A DNA stretch of 60,964 nucleotides from assembly GCA_964409645.1 (NCBI GenBank), contig CAYPEK010000014.1:1-60964 (forward strand), in the 5' to 3' direction. This document shows positions 1 through 7,898 of the stretch, piece by piece; position 1 is the stretch's first letter, and each line of letters opens with the position of its first letter. The position numbers and the translations under genes were made by a program. The stretch comes from CAYPEK01 sp964409645. Its GTDB lineage: Bacteria > UBP15 > UBA6099. The notes under the pieces are model-generated. The model saw only the letters and a program-made list of their open reading frames with translations, was not told the origin of the DNA and did no database searches.

Positions 1-13
1 TTGAAGGTATCAT

Positions 14-43
14 AGCATGCTGTTTGTTGCATTACAACATGCT
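14..43 (-). terminator. Stem-loop downstream of korC
   Basis: Read on the minus strand, the arms AGCATGTTGT and ACAGCATGCT can form a 10-bp stem with one G-U pair around a 10-nt loop. It lies about 45 nt past the korC stop, where a 3' end is expected. No U-run follows, so it may only stabilise the transcript end. The fold was seen by eye and not computed. Confidence 0.3.
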
Positions 44-89
44 TTTGGTATAATACTACAAAAAAGCTCTAAATACCCGTAATATGATA

Positions 90-689
90 TTACTCGCTCA
101 GAACTATCATTCTTGAAAATTTGTCTTTTCTTTTTGAGTTGTGCTTTCTAATTGCTTTTGCCCCTTCTTTGAGGCCGATGTCGAGGGCTTTAAGATTAAT
201 TTCCTCAGTTCCTTTCGGCGCTCGCGCCATTACTGCTGCTTTGATTGCCTTTGCCGACACAACCTCCGTTATAGCCGCGAATGCGCCTAGAGAGAGAACA
301 TTCATTGCCTGCATTTTTCCGACTTTGTCTCTGGTGAGCGACAGCATGGGTATTTCATAAGCGTTTGATATGGGAATTTGCTTGCAGGAATCTGAGTTGA
401 CGATCAAGATGCCGGTGCATTTGAGGTCCATGAAATACTGATCTAGCGAGGCTTGGTTATAACACATGAGAATATCGAGGTTCTTGGCCATAGGATAATC
501 AATTTGTTTGTTACTGATTACCACTTCAGCTTTGCAGTTGCCTCCGCGCGCTTCAGGCCCGTAGCTCTGAGTCTGGCAGACATTGCGTCTGTCGTGAATG
601 GCGGCGGCTTCCGCGAGAATAATGGAGGCGAGGATGACTCCGTGGCCGCCCGAGCCGGCGATGCGTATTTTGATTCTGTCTTTAATCAT
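90..689 (-). CDS. korC: 2-oxoacid:ferredoxin oxidoreductase, gamma subunit
   Basis: The 199-residue protein matches the small gamma subunit of the 2-oxoacid:acceptor oxidoreductase family, which binds CoA in the complex that oxidatively decarboxylates 2-oxoacids to acyl-CoA with ferredoxin as electron acceptor. The N-terminal glycine-rich stretch GSGGHGVILAS (residues 12-22) is the family hallmark, followed by SYGPEARGG (42-50). It is the last gene of a four-gene D-A-B-C operon and its ATG overlaps the korB stop by 4 nt (ATGA), implying translational coupling. The gene order favours a 2-oxoglutarate (Kor) or branched-chain (Vor) enzyme over pyruvate oxidoreductase. Sequence alone does not settle the substrate. 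Confidence 0.85.
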   Translation of the reverse strand: MIKDRIKIRIAGSGGHGVILASIILAEAAAIHDRRNVCQTQSYGPEARGGNCKAEVVISNKQIDYPMAKNLDILMCYNQASLDQYFMDLKCTGILIVNSDSCKQIPISNAYEIPMLSLTRDKVGKMQAMNVLSLGAFAAITEVVSAKAIKAAVMARAPKGTEEINLKALDIGLKEGAKAIRKHNSKRKDKFSRMIVLSE

Positions 690-1525
690 TGGATGTCACC
701 GCCTTCGTAACCGGCTTTCGCCATGACTTCTTTGTATTGCTCACAATACTCTGGGAAGTCGCGGTCAGCAAGAACGCCTATTTTAGTTTTTTTGACGGTC
801 TCTTCTGGTGGAAGTTTATCCATCCGGTCTATTCTCACGCAGTTGTCGCGCATCCAGCGCATCATGTCGGGCGGGTTTCCGAGTTTATTTCTTCTGCCGA
901 AGGTCGTGTGGCAGTATGCCATCACTTCGAGCATGGAAAAGCCTTTTTTCGAGACCGCCTGAACGATCAGATCGTCGAGCATCGGAACATGGTAAACGGT
1001 TCCCCGAGCCACCCATGCTGTTCCGGCGGTAATGGCGAGTTCGCAGATGTCGAAAGGCCGCTCGATGTTGCCGTAGAGAGAAGTTGCCGAGAAAGAGCCC
1101 ATCGGAGTGGTCGGCGAGTATTGCCCCCCGGTCATTCCGTAAATGTTGTTATTTATTATGATTGCTGTTACGTCGAGATTTCTTCTTGCCATGTGGATCA
1201 GATGGTTGCCGCCTATGGCGGTTGCGTCGCCGTCGCCCATCACGGCGATGACTTTCAGGCGCGGGTTTGCGAGTTTGATTCCCGTGGCGAACGAGAGAGC
1301 GCGGCCGTGGGTGGTGTGCAGTGTATTGAAATCGACATATACCGGCAGGCGGCCGGAACAGCCGATGCCGGAAAGGACAACCACGTCGTCCTTATTCAGT
1401 TGCATTTTGTCTATTGCGCGGATGAGCGAACCCATTAGTATGCCGTCGCCGCATCCGGGGCACCAGAGATGCGGGAATTTCTTGTCGGACCGGAGATATT
1501 TATAGAGGAGGTCTGAGAGTTCCAT
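686..1525 (-). CDS. korB: 2-oxoacid:ferredoxin oxidoreductase, beta (TPP-binding) subunit
   Basis: This 279-residue protein is the thiamine-diphosphate-binding beta subunit. Visible hallmarks are WCPGCGDG (21-28), GIGCSGR (53-59), the TPP/Mg motif MGDGDATAIGGNH (96-108) with the partner asparagines NNN (125-127), and MTGGQYSPTT (131-140). The ATG is preceded by AGGAGGTGAAATAATC, a strong ribosome-binding site lying inside the end of korA, from which it is separated by 2 nt. In the complex, beta and alpha form the active site and pass electrons through Fe-S clusters towards ferredoxin. The length is normal for KorB. Confidence 0.9.
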   Translation of the reverse strand: MELSDLLYKYLRSDKKFPHLWCPGCGDGILMGSLIRAIDKMQLNKDDVVVLSGIGCSGRLPVYVDFNTLHTTHGRALSFATGIKLANPRLKVIAVMGDGDATAIGGNHLIHMARRNLDVTAIIINNNIYGMTGGQYSPTTPMGSFSATSLYGNIERPFDICELAITAGTAWVARGTVYHVPMLDDLIVQAVSKKGFSMLEVMAYCHTTFGRRNKLGNPPDMMRWMRDNCVRIDRMDKLPPEETVKKTKIGVLADRDFPEYCEQYKEVMAKAGYEGGDIQ

Positions 1526-1527
1526 GA

Positions 1528-2781
1528 TTATTTCACCTCCTGAAGTTTTGTGTAGATTTCCTCGGGTTCAATCAGTTCACCGTCGATCCGGTTGTATGGG
1601 ATAACGTCACACTTGCCGTGAACGTAGCGTTCGATTTCTCCGACGAGCTGGCCTTGATTCATTTCCGGGACGACAATGGCTTTCACCCGTTCTGATAATT
1701 TTTCGATAGCGCGCCTCGGGAACGGCCATATCGTTATCGGGCGCACCAAGCCGGCTTTCATCCCGCTTTTTCGCGCGAGAGAAATAGCGCGCCGCGCCGA
1801 GCGGGAGACGGAGCCGTACGCGACAACCGCGACGTCGGCGTCATCAATGTGTTCCGTTTCAACGGAAATGATGTCTCTGCGGGATTTTTCGATTTTGTCG
1901 CGGAGCCGCGTAAGGAGGGCGACTATTTCGTCGTGCCTCTGAGTGGGGAACCCGTTTATGTCATGGACTAGGCCGGTGATGTGGTATCTATAACCGTCTC
2001 CGAAAGCCGCCATTGGAGGGATGCCGGTCGGTGTGATTTCGTATGGCGAGTACCATTCCGGTGGAACCGAGGGCCGGACACGGTTGATTACAGGCAAATC
2101 TTCCTCCGGGGGCAGCCACATTTTCTCGCGCATGTGGCCTATTATTTCGTCCGACAGCAGAATTACGGGGGTTCGGTATTTTTCCGATAGATTAAAAGCG
2201 CGTATTGTAAGTTTGTAGGTTTCCTCGACGGAGTTGGGGCACAGAGTGATTATCTGGTGGTCGCCGTGGGTGCCCCAGCGCGCCTGCATGACGTCGCCCT
2301 GAGATGGGCTTGTGGGAAGGCCGGTGCATGGGCCTCCGCGCTGCACATTCACTATGACGCATGGAATTTCGGCGATGATTGCGAAGCCGAGATTCTCCTG
2401 CATTAGGGAGAAGCCGGGGCCGCTTGTGGCGGTCATGGATTTGAGCCCTGCGATGGAAGCGCCGATTATGGCGCCCATGCTGGATATTTCGTCCTCCATT
2501 TGTATGAATCTTCCGCCTATAGCTGGGAGGCGCATTGACAGATTTTCGGATATTTCGGTGGCTGGTGTGATGGGATAGCCGGCGAAGAATCCGAGACCTG
2601 CCGCCAACGCGCCCTCGACGCACGCTTCGTTTCCGCTTATCAGGACGGCTTCTCGTCCGGCTGCTATTGTTTTAATCTTTTTCGGTTTATTGTTTCCGGT
2701 TGTTTTTTTTCTTGCTGTTTTCGCGCCGGAACGGGGTGGGGATTTCTTTTGTCCTGAAGATTTCTTTGCCGATTTACTCAC
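1528..2781 (-). CDS. korA: 2-oxoacid:ferredoxin oxidoreductase, alpha subunit, with a basic N-terminal extension
   Basis: This is the alpha subunit carrying the pyrimidine-binding and transketolase C-terminal domains. Family motifs include SGNEACVEGALAAG, FFAGYPITPATEISE, QMEDEISSMGAIIGAS and GPGFSLMQENLG. I chose the GTG at 2781 because GGAGG lies 8 nt upstream and the codon overlaps the korD stop by 8 nt. An in-frame GTG at 2805 would add eight residues but lacks such a site. The product is about 417 residues. The first ~43 residues before the conserved domain are low-complexity and strongly basic (14 Lys/Arg within residues 3-37), which is unusual for this soluble enzyme. Its role is unknown. 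Confidence 0.85.
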   Translation of the reverse strand: MSKSAKKSSGQKKSPPRSGAKTARKKTTGNNKPKKIKTIAAGREAVLISGNEACVEGALAAGLGFFAGYPITPATEISENLSMRLPAIGGRFIQMEDEISSMGAIIGASIAGLKSMTATSGPGFSLMQENLGFAIIAEIPCVIVNVQRGGPCTGLPTSPSQGDVMQARWGTHGDHQIITLCPNSVEETYKLTIRAFNLSEKYRTPVILLSDEIIGHMREKMWLPPEEDLPVINRVRPSVPPEWYSPYEITPTGIPPMAAFGDGYRYHITGLVHDINGFPTQRHDEIVALLTRLRDKIEKSRRDIISVETEHIDDADVAVVAYGSVSRSARRAISLARKSGMKAGLVRPITIWPFPRRAIEKLSERVKAIVVPEMNQGQLVGEIERYVHGKCDVIPYNRIDGELIEPEEIYTKLQEVK

Positions 2782-3073
2782 TGTCGTTGCCTCCGCTGGA
2801 AACACGTTGTTTTTTGCGGGCTCGCGCTATGGCAAAATCCGGACATCTTAGTTCGCACGTTCCGCATAGCGTGCAGTTTTCCGGGTGTGCAATGAATGCC
2901 TTTTCGTCAGCCGAGTCTAATTCGATGACTCCTTTTAGGCAAAATGCGACACAGATTCCGCAACCTTTGCACCAATTGCGAAAAATGACTATAGGCATAT
3001 CGACGCCCTGTTTTTCGTCCTTTTCAACGCAGCCGACTACATCCGGTTTTTTCTTCCCGACGCGCTTATCCAT
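2774..3073 (-). CDS. korD: Ferredoxin-type delta subunit, two [4Fe-4S]
   Basis: This is a 99-residue dicluster ferredoxin. It has two Cys sets, CKGCGICVAFC and CTLCGTCELRC, the second completed by the usual CP (RCPDFA). It is the KorD-type electron-transfer subunit and the first gene of the operon. An upstream in-frame ATG (3166) would add 31 residues rich in Leu, Gln and Asn. I prefer the ATG at 3073 because GGAAGGAAATTC precedes it and the extension has no ferredoxin character. Residues 1-25 (MDKRVGKKKP...) are a short charged leader before the first cluster. The gene is divergent from the phosphodiesterase across a ~200-nt intergenic region. Confidence 0.85.
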   Translation of the reverse strand: MDKRVGKKKPDVVGCVEKDEKQGVDMPIVIFRNWCKGCGICVAFCLKGVIELDSADEKAFIAHPENCTLCGTCELRCPDFAIARARKKQRVSSGGNDSE

Positions 3074-3209
3074 GAATTTCCTTCCGTCTGAATTGATCTT
3101 GTGAGTGTTTTTTTGCTGTTCGCATATTACCAATTGCAATTTTAGGCCATTCAAACTGTTTTGCAATATGTTTTTTGTAACTGTTACAGCCCGTTTTTTT
3201 GCGCGTGTT

Positions 3210-3239
3210 TTGTAATTACCTCCCGCAATCCGTTACAAT
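3210..3239 (+). promoter_or_regulatory. Candidate sigma-70-type promoter for the phosphodiesterase gene
   Basis: TTGTAA and TACAAT are separated by 18 nt, about 35 nt upstream of the ATG at 3275. The site lies in the AT-rich region between the divergent korD and phosphodiesterase genes. The match is moderate and was made by eye. Confidence 0.35.
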
Positions 3240-3274
3240 GTATAAACCGAACAACGGAGGTATCACACGCATAC

Positions 3275-4699
3275 ATGGCTAAAAGGCAACTGATATTCAT
3301 CGACATCGACGGGATTCTGCCGGATGTATTGTACGAAGCGCTGGACGATCCGGCGTCGAATGTGTCAAAGCTTGGCGGGCGCGGCTTAAGAGCGGAGAAG
3401 GCGGTGTCGGTATTTCCAGCGGTAACGCTGTCATGTCAGGCGTCGATGTTCACTGGTGTGTATCCTGCGCGTCATGGTGTAGTGGGGAACCTCTGGTTTG
3501 ACCGGCATTCGAATCCTCCGCTTTACAGGCGTTACACCGATGCGAAAACCGCGGCGGGTGTGTACGGATTCGGGTTAGTCGGCTGGCCGACGATAATTCT
3601 GCCCGAACGGCCGGAACTCATGTACGCAAATAACGATTTGTCTAAAGATGTAAAACTTATATACGAAGCAGCGGCTGAAAAGGGGATGGCCTCATGGCAG
3701 GTTTTCAATCAATACAGCCGCGGGGTTTCAAAGTGGATTAGGCCGTCCCGGCCGGAGATGATTTTGTTTGCTCTATGTCACGAGGAACTGGTGCATAACA
3801 AGAGGTGGGACCGGGCGACATTCAGGCATCTTTTCAAAGAAATGAGGAAAGGCGAGCTCCCGGATATTCTCGTGTTTTACATCTCAGGACACGATAACAA
3901 CAGCCACGAAAACGGGCCTGAGACACAGAGAGATTATTTCAGGAAGTATGTGGACCCGCTATTCGGGGATTTTATTTGTGAATTGGAAAAGCACCGGCCG
4001 ATCGATGAGTTCCATTTTGTGATAACGGCGGATCACTGTCAGGCAAAGATGGTGAGGGATAAGAAATATATAATTACGAATGAGGAATTGGCGGAAATAT
4101 TCGCCGGGGTCCCGGGCGGCGGTTATAAGTTGTTCGACAGGAAAACGGTGAGGGAAGGGGACACAGCGGTGGTATGCGCGGAAGCGGGGGCGGCACAGGT
4201 GCATCTGATGAACCGCACGACGGGAAAATGGGGCGATCAGCCGAGGTTCGAGGAGGATTTAATACCCGCGGTCGAAACTCTGGGAAAATGCAAGCGGTCG
4301 GAAAAAAAGTACATAGATATTATTTTAGTTCGAAGAGAGTTCGGCGCCGATTACGAAGTTTACGAAGACGGGAACCTTATTAAGTTGGAAAAATATTTTG
4401 AAGGTAAGGACGCTGTATATCCGGATGCTGTAGAGAGAATCAGAGGAGTGAGTTGCGAAAAGAGCGGCGACCTGACGGTTTTGGTCGATTTTTCGACGGG
4501 GTATTATTTCGGGGACAAGGTGAAAGCAGGGGAGCACGGCAATTTGCGGTTTGAGGACTCGATGATTCCGTTTGTGGTGTCCGGGCCGGGGATACCGGAT
4601 AAGACGATTCCGTTTGCGAGGCTTGTTGATCTCGCTCCGACAGTCGCGAAAATTATGGGATTCGACATGTCAGGCGCGGACGGGAAATCGGTGCTGTAA
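3275..4699 (+). CDS. Alkaline phosphatase superfamily / nucleotide pyrophosphatase-phosphodiesterase (type I)
   Basis: The 474-residue protein belongs to the type I phosphodiesterase/nucleotide pyrophosphatase branch of the alkaline phosphatase superfamily. The metal-binding start IFIDIDGI (residues 7-14) and the nucleophile motif FPAVTLSCQASMFTG (T51 is the probable nucleophile) are followed by YPARHG. Later metal-ligand candidates are HDNNSHENG, ITADHCQ and GEHGN. No signal peptide is visible, so it is probably cytoplasmic. I set the start at the ATG of MAKRQL, where the conserved domain begins. A GGAGG lies 14 nt upstream, a rather long spacing. The substrate (nucleotide, phospholipid or phosphonate) cannot be told. 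Confidence 0.8.
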   Translation: MAKRQLIFIDIDGILPDVLYEALDDPASNVSKLGGRGLRAEKAVSVFPAVTLSCQASMFTGVYPARHGVVGNLWFDRHSNPPLYRRYTDAKTAAGVYGFGLVGWPTIILPERPELMYANNDLSKDVKLIYEAAAEKGMASWQVFNQYSRGVSKWIRPSRPEMILFALCHEELVHNKRWDRATFRHLFKEMRKGELPDILVFYISGHDNNSHENGPETQRDYFRKYVDPLFGDFICELEKHRPIDEFHFVITADHCQAKMVRDKKYIITNEELAEIFAGVPGGGYKLFDRKTVREGDTAVVCAEAGAAQVHLMNRTTGKWGDQPRFEEDLIPAVETLGKCKRSEKKYIDIILVRREFGADYEVYEDGNLIKLEKYFEGKDAVYPDAVERIRGVSCEKSGDLTVLVDFSTGYYFGDKVKAGEHGNLRFEDSMIPFVVSGPGIPDKTIPFARLVDLAPTVAKIMGFDMSGADGKSVL

Positions 4700-4749
4700 A
4701 AATAACCGTGTAGGCCGCGACGCAGCCCTGAAAGGCGGGAAGTTTAATT

Positions 4750-5790
4750 ATGGTTTTTGCTAATAAAATATTATTTGCGGCGTTTGTAGCCGGTATGATT
4801 TGTGTCGGTGTGGCTGTGTCGCAGGAAGACGAAGCGAGCGACGGTTCCGCGGTGAAGTCAGCGATGCTGCTGCCGTCAGCGCTACTGAGTCGGACGGTGG
4901 ATATGGTGAAGAATAAACCGACGCCGGAAACGACGTCAGCCGGTTACGTGAATGACGCATCCGCGGGACGTGTGTTCGAGACAAGAATTGAAAGCAGGAT
5001 GCTGAAAAACAGTCCTGTGAGAGCGAAGAATGTCAAAGCTTTTTCGAGCTCGAATGGGGGTAACAGTTGGAAGGCAACCGATCTGGCGGAAGCAACCCCG
5101 GAAAGATTGGCTTGGAGGGGAAAGCCGGGCGGTTCAATGATTTCCGTTTATGCCGTGAACGATGTGGGATCGGCGGTTTCAGAACTGAAATGCATGGAAA
5201 AGAAAGGACTGCCGTTGGCGCAGTCGTCTTTCGGGTCGGGCGATCCACGGCCTAAGGGATGCACATTCACGGGAGGACCTGAGGAGCTTCCGATCGACGA
5301 TCCTCCCGCAAAGGCCGGAGAGGATCTCGACATGTTGGATTTCAGGGTCGGGTATGATGCTAAGTATGTGTATTTCGCGATGATGGTGGAGGGTGAAATA
5401 TCGGCCGGCAGCCTGACGCCTTTGGTTTTTAATGAATACGGCATAATTGCGATGAATCCGGATTCGGAGGTAACAACTACAGAAGGCGCTCTTCCGTTGG
5501 ACGGCGCGTATATCAGATATGTTCCGATGGGTATGTCGGTTCCGAGTTTGGTTAAGGCTTGCGGAGCGGTGGTGTATAAAAACAAAACTTTGGTGTTAGA
5601 TACGGAATCTGTTACATGCACAAAATCCAATGAGTATGTTTTATTTAAAGTGAAGCGGAGTTTATGGGGTAAAAAACCAGCCAAAGAGTTGCTGGTTTCA
5701 TCGCATACGGCAACCCTGAGAGAAAGTGGGCTGGCGATGTTCAGTTTTGTGGATTACACGAACATAACAAGGTTGAAATTTACCAAGTAA
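4750..5790 (+). CDS. Exported protein of unknown function
   Basis: I do not recognise the family. The 346-residue product starts with a typical Sec signal peptide (hydrophobic core ILFAAFVAGMICVGVAV, likely cleaved near SQEDE). The first half is polar and low in recognisable structure. Residues ~195-340 look like a beta-sandwich: the stretch DFRVGYDAKYVYFAMMVEG resembles the strand pattern of DOMON/CBM9-like ligand-binding folds, but this is only a visual resemblance. It starts 50 nt after the phosphodiesterase gene on the same strand, with GGGAAG upstream of the ATG, so co-transcription is likely. A periplasmic or surface location is inferred. Confidence 0.6.
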   Translation: MVFANKILFAAFVAGMICVGVAVSQEDEASDGSAVKSAMLLPSALLSRTVDMVKNKPTPETTSAGYVNDASAGRVFETRIESRMLKNSPVRAKNVKAFSSSNGGNSWKATDLAEATPERLAWRGKPGGSMISVYAVNDVGSAVSELKCMEKKGLPLAQSSFGSGDPRPKGCTFTGGPEELPIDDPPAKAGEDLDMLDFRVGYDAKYVYFAMMVEGEISAGSLTPLVFNEYGIIAMNPDSEVTTTEGALPLDGAYIRYVPMGMSVPSLVKACGAVVYKNKTLVLDTESVTCTKSNEYVLFKVKRSLWGKKPAKELLVSSHTATLRESGLAMFSFVDYTNITRLKFTK

Positions 5791-5921
5791 TTTTTCGGCA
5801 AATGGTGGATTAATGTACAATTAATGTAACAAACAGGACGATATCTGCAATCCCAAAAAAGATGAGCTTTTCGCAATTTTTTCGGATTAAATTTCCATTT
5901 ATTAAAACAATAATAAATTAC

Positions 5922-5949
5922 TTAACAAAATAACCAAAGCGTGTATAAT
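5922..5949 (+). promoter_or_regulatory. Candidate promoter of the two-component operon
   Basis: TTAACA and TATAAT are separated by 16 nt in a very AT-rich intergenic stretch just upstream of the receiver-protein gene. The -10 element is perfect and the -35 is moderate. Confidence 0.5.
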
Positions 5950-5967
5950 ACCATTAATAAATTATGA

Positions 5968-6393
5968 GTGTGTAAGAAATTACACGAAATGTTTAAGCTA
6001 AAAGCAAACATAATAACCGGTAAAACCGGAAAAAAAAAGAGAATTCTCATCGTAGATGGTGACGAAAAGATTAGTGATATTCTGAAAATGCGATTGGTGC
6101 ATGCAGGCTATGCGGTTGAATGCGCCGGTGACGAAGAAAAAGCAAAAGATTGTCTCAAAAATAATATTCCCCACATGGTATTGCTTGACGGAAAAGAGCC
6201 CGGCATAGACGGGTTGGAATTGATACGTTTCATGCGCGGGACTAAGCAATTCAAAGATATCCCGGTGTTCATAATAGCGGCGGAAAGCGAAGTTAAGCAG
6301 ATAGAAAAAGCGCTTAATTACGGAGCGAAGCATTATATAGTAAAACCGATAGACCCCGTATTTTTGATAAACAGAATAAAGAAAGAAATTTGA
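5968..6393 (+). CDS. Stand-alone receiver (CheY-like) protein with degenerate active site
   Basis: This is a single receiver domain with no output domain. Starts at GTG 5968 or ATG 5989 (MFKLKAN...) are possible. From the ATG, the product is 134 residues with the phosphoacceptor Asp67 in VLLDGKEPG and the conserved Lys in YIVKPID. The acidic pair that normally binds Mg2+ (DD) reads VDGDE, and the switch Thr/Ser is replaced by Ala (FIIAAES). Phosphorylation may therefore be weak or absent. A run of Lys precedes the domain (GKKKRI). The stop overlaps the kinase start (TTGA), so the two are probably translated together and may interact. Confidence 0.75.
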   Translation: MCKKLHEMFKLKANIITGKTGKKKRILIVDGDEKISDILKMRLVHAGYAVECAGDEEKAKDCLKNNIPHMVLLDGKEPGIDGLELIRFMRGTKQFKDIPVFIIAAESEVKQIEKALNYGAKHYIVKPIDPVFLINRIKKEI

Positions 6394-7898
6394 GAAAGCG
6401 GGAGCGGGACTTGCTGTTCAGAACAAAAATCAGACTCCGCCTGATGATAGCGATACCGTCGATAACGACGCTGTTGGTGCTTGGGCTCGGCCTGATCACG
6501 ATAGACATGGCCAACCGCGAGCTGTTGATCAACAAAGACCTTCCGTCAACACAGATCGAGTATTCGAAGAGAATAGAAGGAACGATAGACGACATAACGA
6601 TATTGGTTGTTATCGGCGGCGTGTTAGCGCTTGTGAGCGGGTTGTCTCTTGCCGTGGCGATAACTGCGCCTATCAGGAAACTTACGGACGATACTGTGTC
6701 GATAGCGAGGGGCGATTTGTCGAGAACGATCCGGCTCGGAGGCGACGGTGAGATTGCGCAACTCGGGTCGGCGTTCAACGAGATGGTGGCCTCGATAAAC
6801 AAGTATCTTATACAGTCGATCTCCGGCGGAGTGGTGACGATAAACGACCGCGGGTACATTACCGCGATGAGCGCGGATTCTGAAGTGATACTCGGTGTCG
6901 AATCGGCGGAACTTGTAAATCGGCACATAACGGAACTGATACCGGACACGAAGGAAAACAAACTGTTTCACACGGTAATAAACGACGCGCTTGAGAATAA
7001 GAAGACGTATGCCGGAAGGGAAATGACGGTGACGACTGAAAGCCGGGACGCGATACCAATCTCGATCTCGACGTCGTTTCTACAGGATAGGGACAATACG
7101 CTGATAGGGCTGATAATCTCATTCGAGGACGTTAAGCACCTGAGAAAAATTCAGGAGCAGATGCAGAAGCTGGACCGGCTGTCAACACTTGGGGGGCTGG
7201 CGGCGGGAATTGCTCACCAAGTAAGGAACCCTCTTTGCTCGATCAAGGGGCTGGCGCAGCTTCTCAAAGAGAATGCTGATGCGAATCCGCAACTTATCGA
7301 CTACTCGGACGTGATATTGAGCGACGTTGACAGGATCGACAGGGTAATCGACAGGCTTTTAAGGTTCATACAGCCGTCGGCGTCGGGATGGACATACGAG
7401 AGTGTTAACGACATCATCGACGACACTTTGCTGCTGGGGAAGCATGAGATAAGGAAAAAGGACATTGAAATAAGGGTTGAGAAAGCGGATGGGATACCGC
7501 AGACATTGTGCCAGAGGGAGAATCTCGTTCAGGCGCTATTGAATGTGGTTGTGAATGCGTTTCAGGCGATAGAAAACCGCGGCAGGGTGACGATACGCAC
7601 GACATACGAAACGGGCGGCGAGGCGAGCGCTGTCGGAACGGTGAAGATAAGCATATCGAACGACGGGCCGCCTATATCGCCGGGGCTGATGAAGAAGATA
7701 TTCGATCCGAATTTCACAACGAAGGAAGACGGCGCCGGATTCGGTCTTGCGATAACGGAGCAGACAGTGGAATTTCACGGCGGCCGGATAGATGTTTCGA
7801 GCATGCCCGGCGAGGATACGGTTTTTGAGATTTCCCTTCCGATAAGCAAGAAAGACATACGAGATAACGAGACGAGAGAAAATGCCGAATCAATATAA
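6390..7898 (+). CDS. NtrB-type membrane sensor histidine kinase (HAMP-PAS-HisKA-HATPase)
   Basis: With the TTG start at 6390 the protein has 502 residues. Domains in order are TM1 (~18-38), a short ~28-residue extracytoplasmic loop, TM2 (~70-93), HAMP (~94-143), PAS (~145-250), HisKA with phosphoacceptor H276 in GIAHQVRNPL, and an ATPase domain with N-box LVQALLNVVVNAFQA (379-393) and G-box GAGFGLAI (448-455). A TTG at 6411 behind GGGAGCGGGAC is an alternative start. The 3' end overlaps the downstream NtrC-type regulator by 17 nt, marking a cognate pair. The H-box and neighbour match kinases that drive sigma-54 activators, such as FlgS of the flagellar FlgSR pair in epsilonproteobacteria. A flagellar or pilus role is inferred from context only. 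Confidence 0.85.
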   Translation: MRKRERDLLFRTKIRLRLMIAIPSITTLLVLGLGLITIDMANRELLINKDLPSTQIEYSKRIEGTIDDITILVVIGGVLALVSGLSLAVAITAPIRKLTDDTVSIARGDLSRTIRLGGDGEIAQLGSAFNEMVASINKYLIQSISGGVVTINDRGYITAMSADSEVILGVESAELVNRHITELIPDTKENKLFHTVINDALENKKTYAGREMTVTTESRDAIPISISTSFLQDRDNTLIGLIISFEDVKHLRKIQEQMQKLDRLSTLGGLAAGIAHQVRNPLCSIKGLAQLLKENADANPQLIDYSDVILSDVDRIDRVIDRLLRFIQPSASGWTYESVNDIIDDTLLLGKHEIRKKDIEIRVEKADGIPQTLCQRENLVQALLNVVVNAFQAIENRGRVTIRTTYETGGEASAVGTVKISISNDGPPISPGLMKKIFDPNFTTKEDGAGFGLAITEQTVEFHGGRIDVSSMPGEDTVFEISLPISKKDIRDNETRENAESI

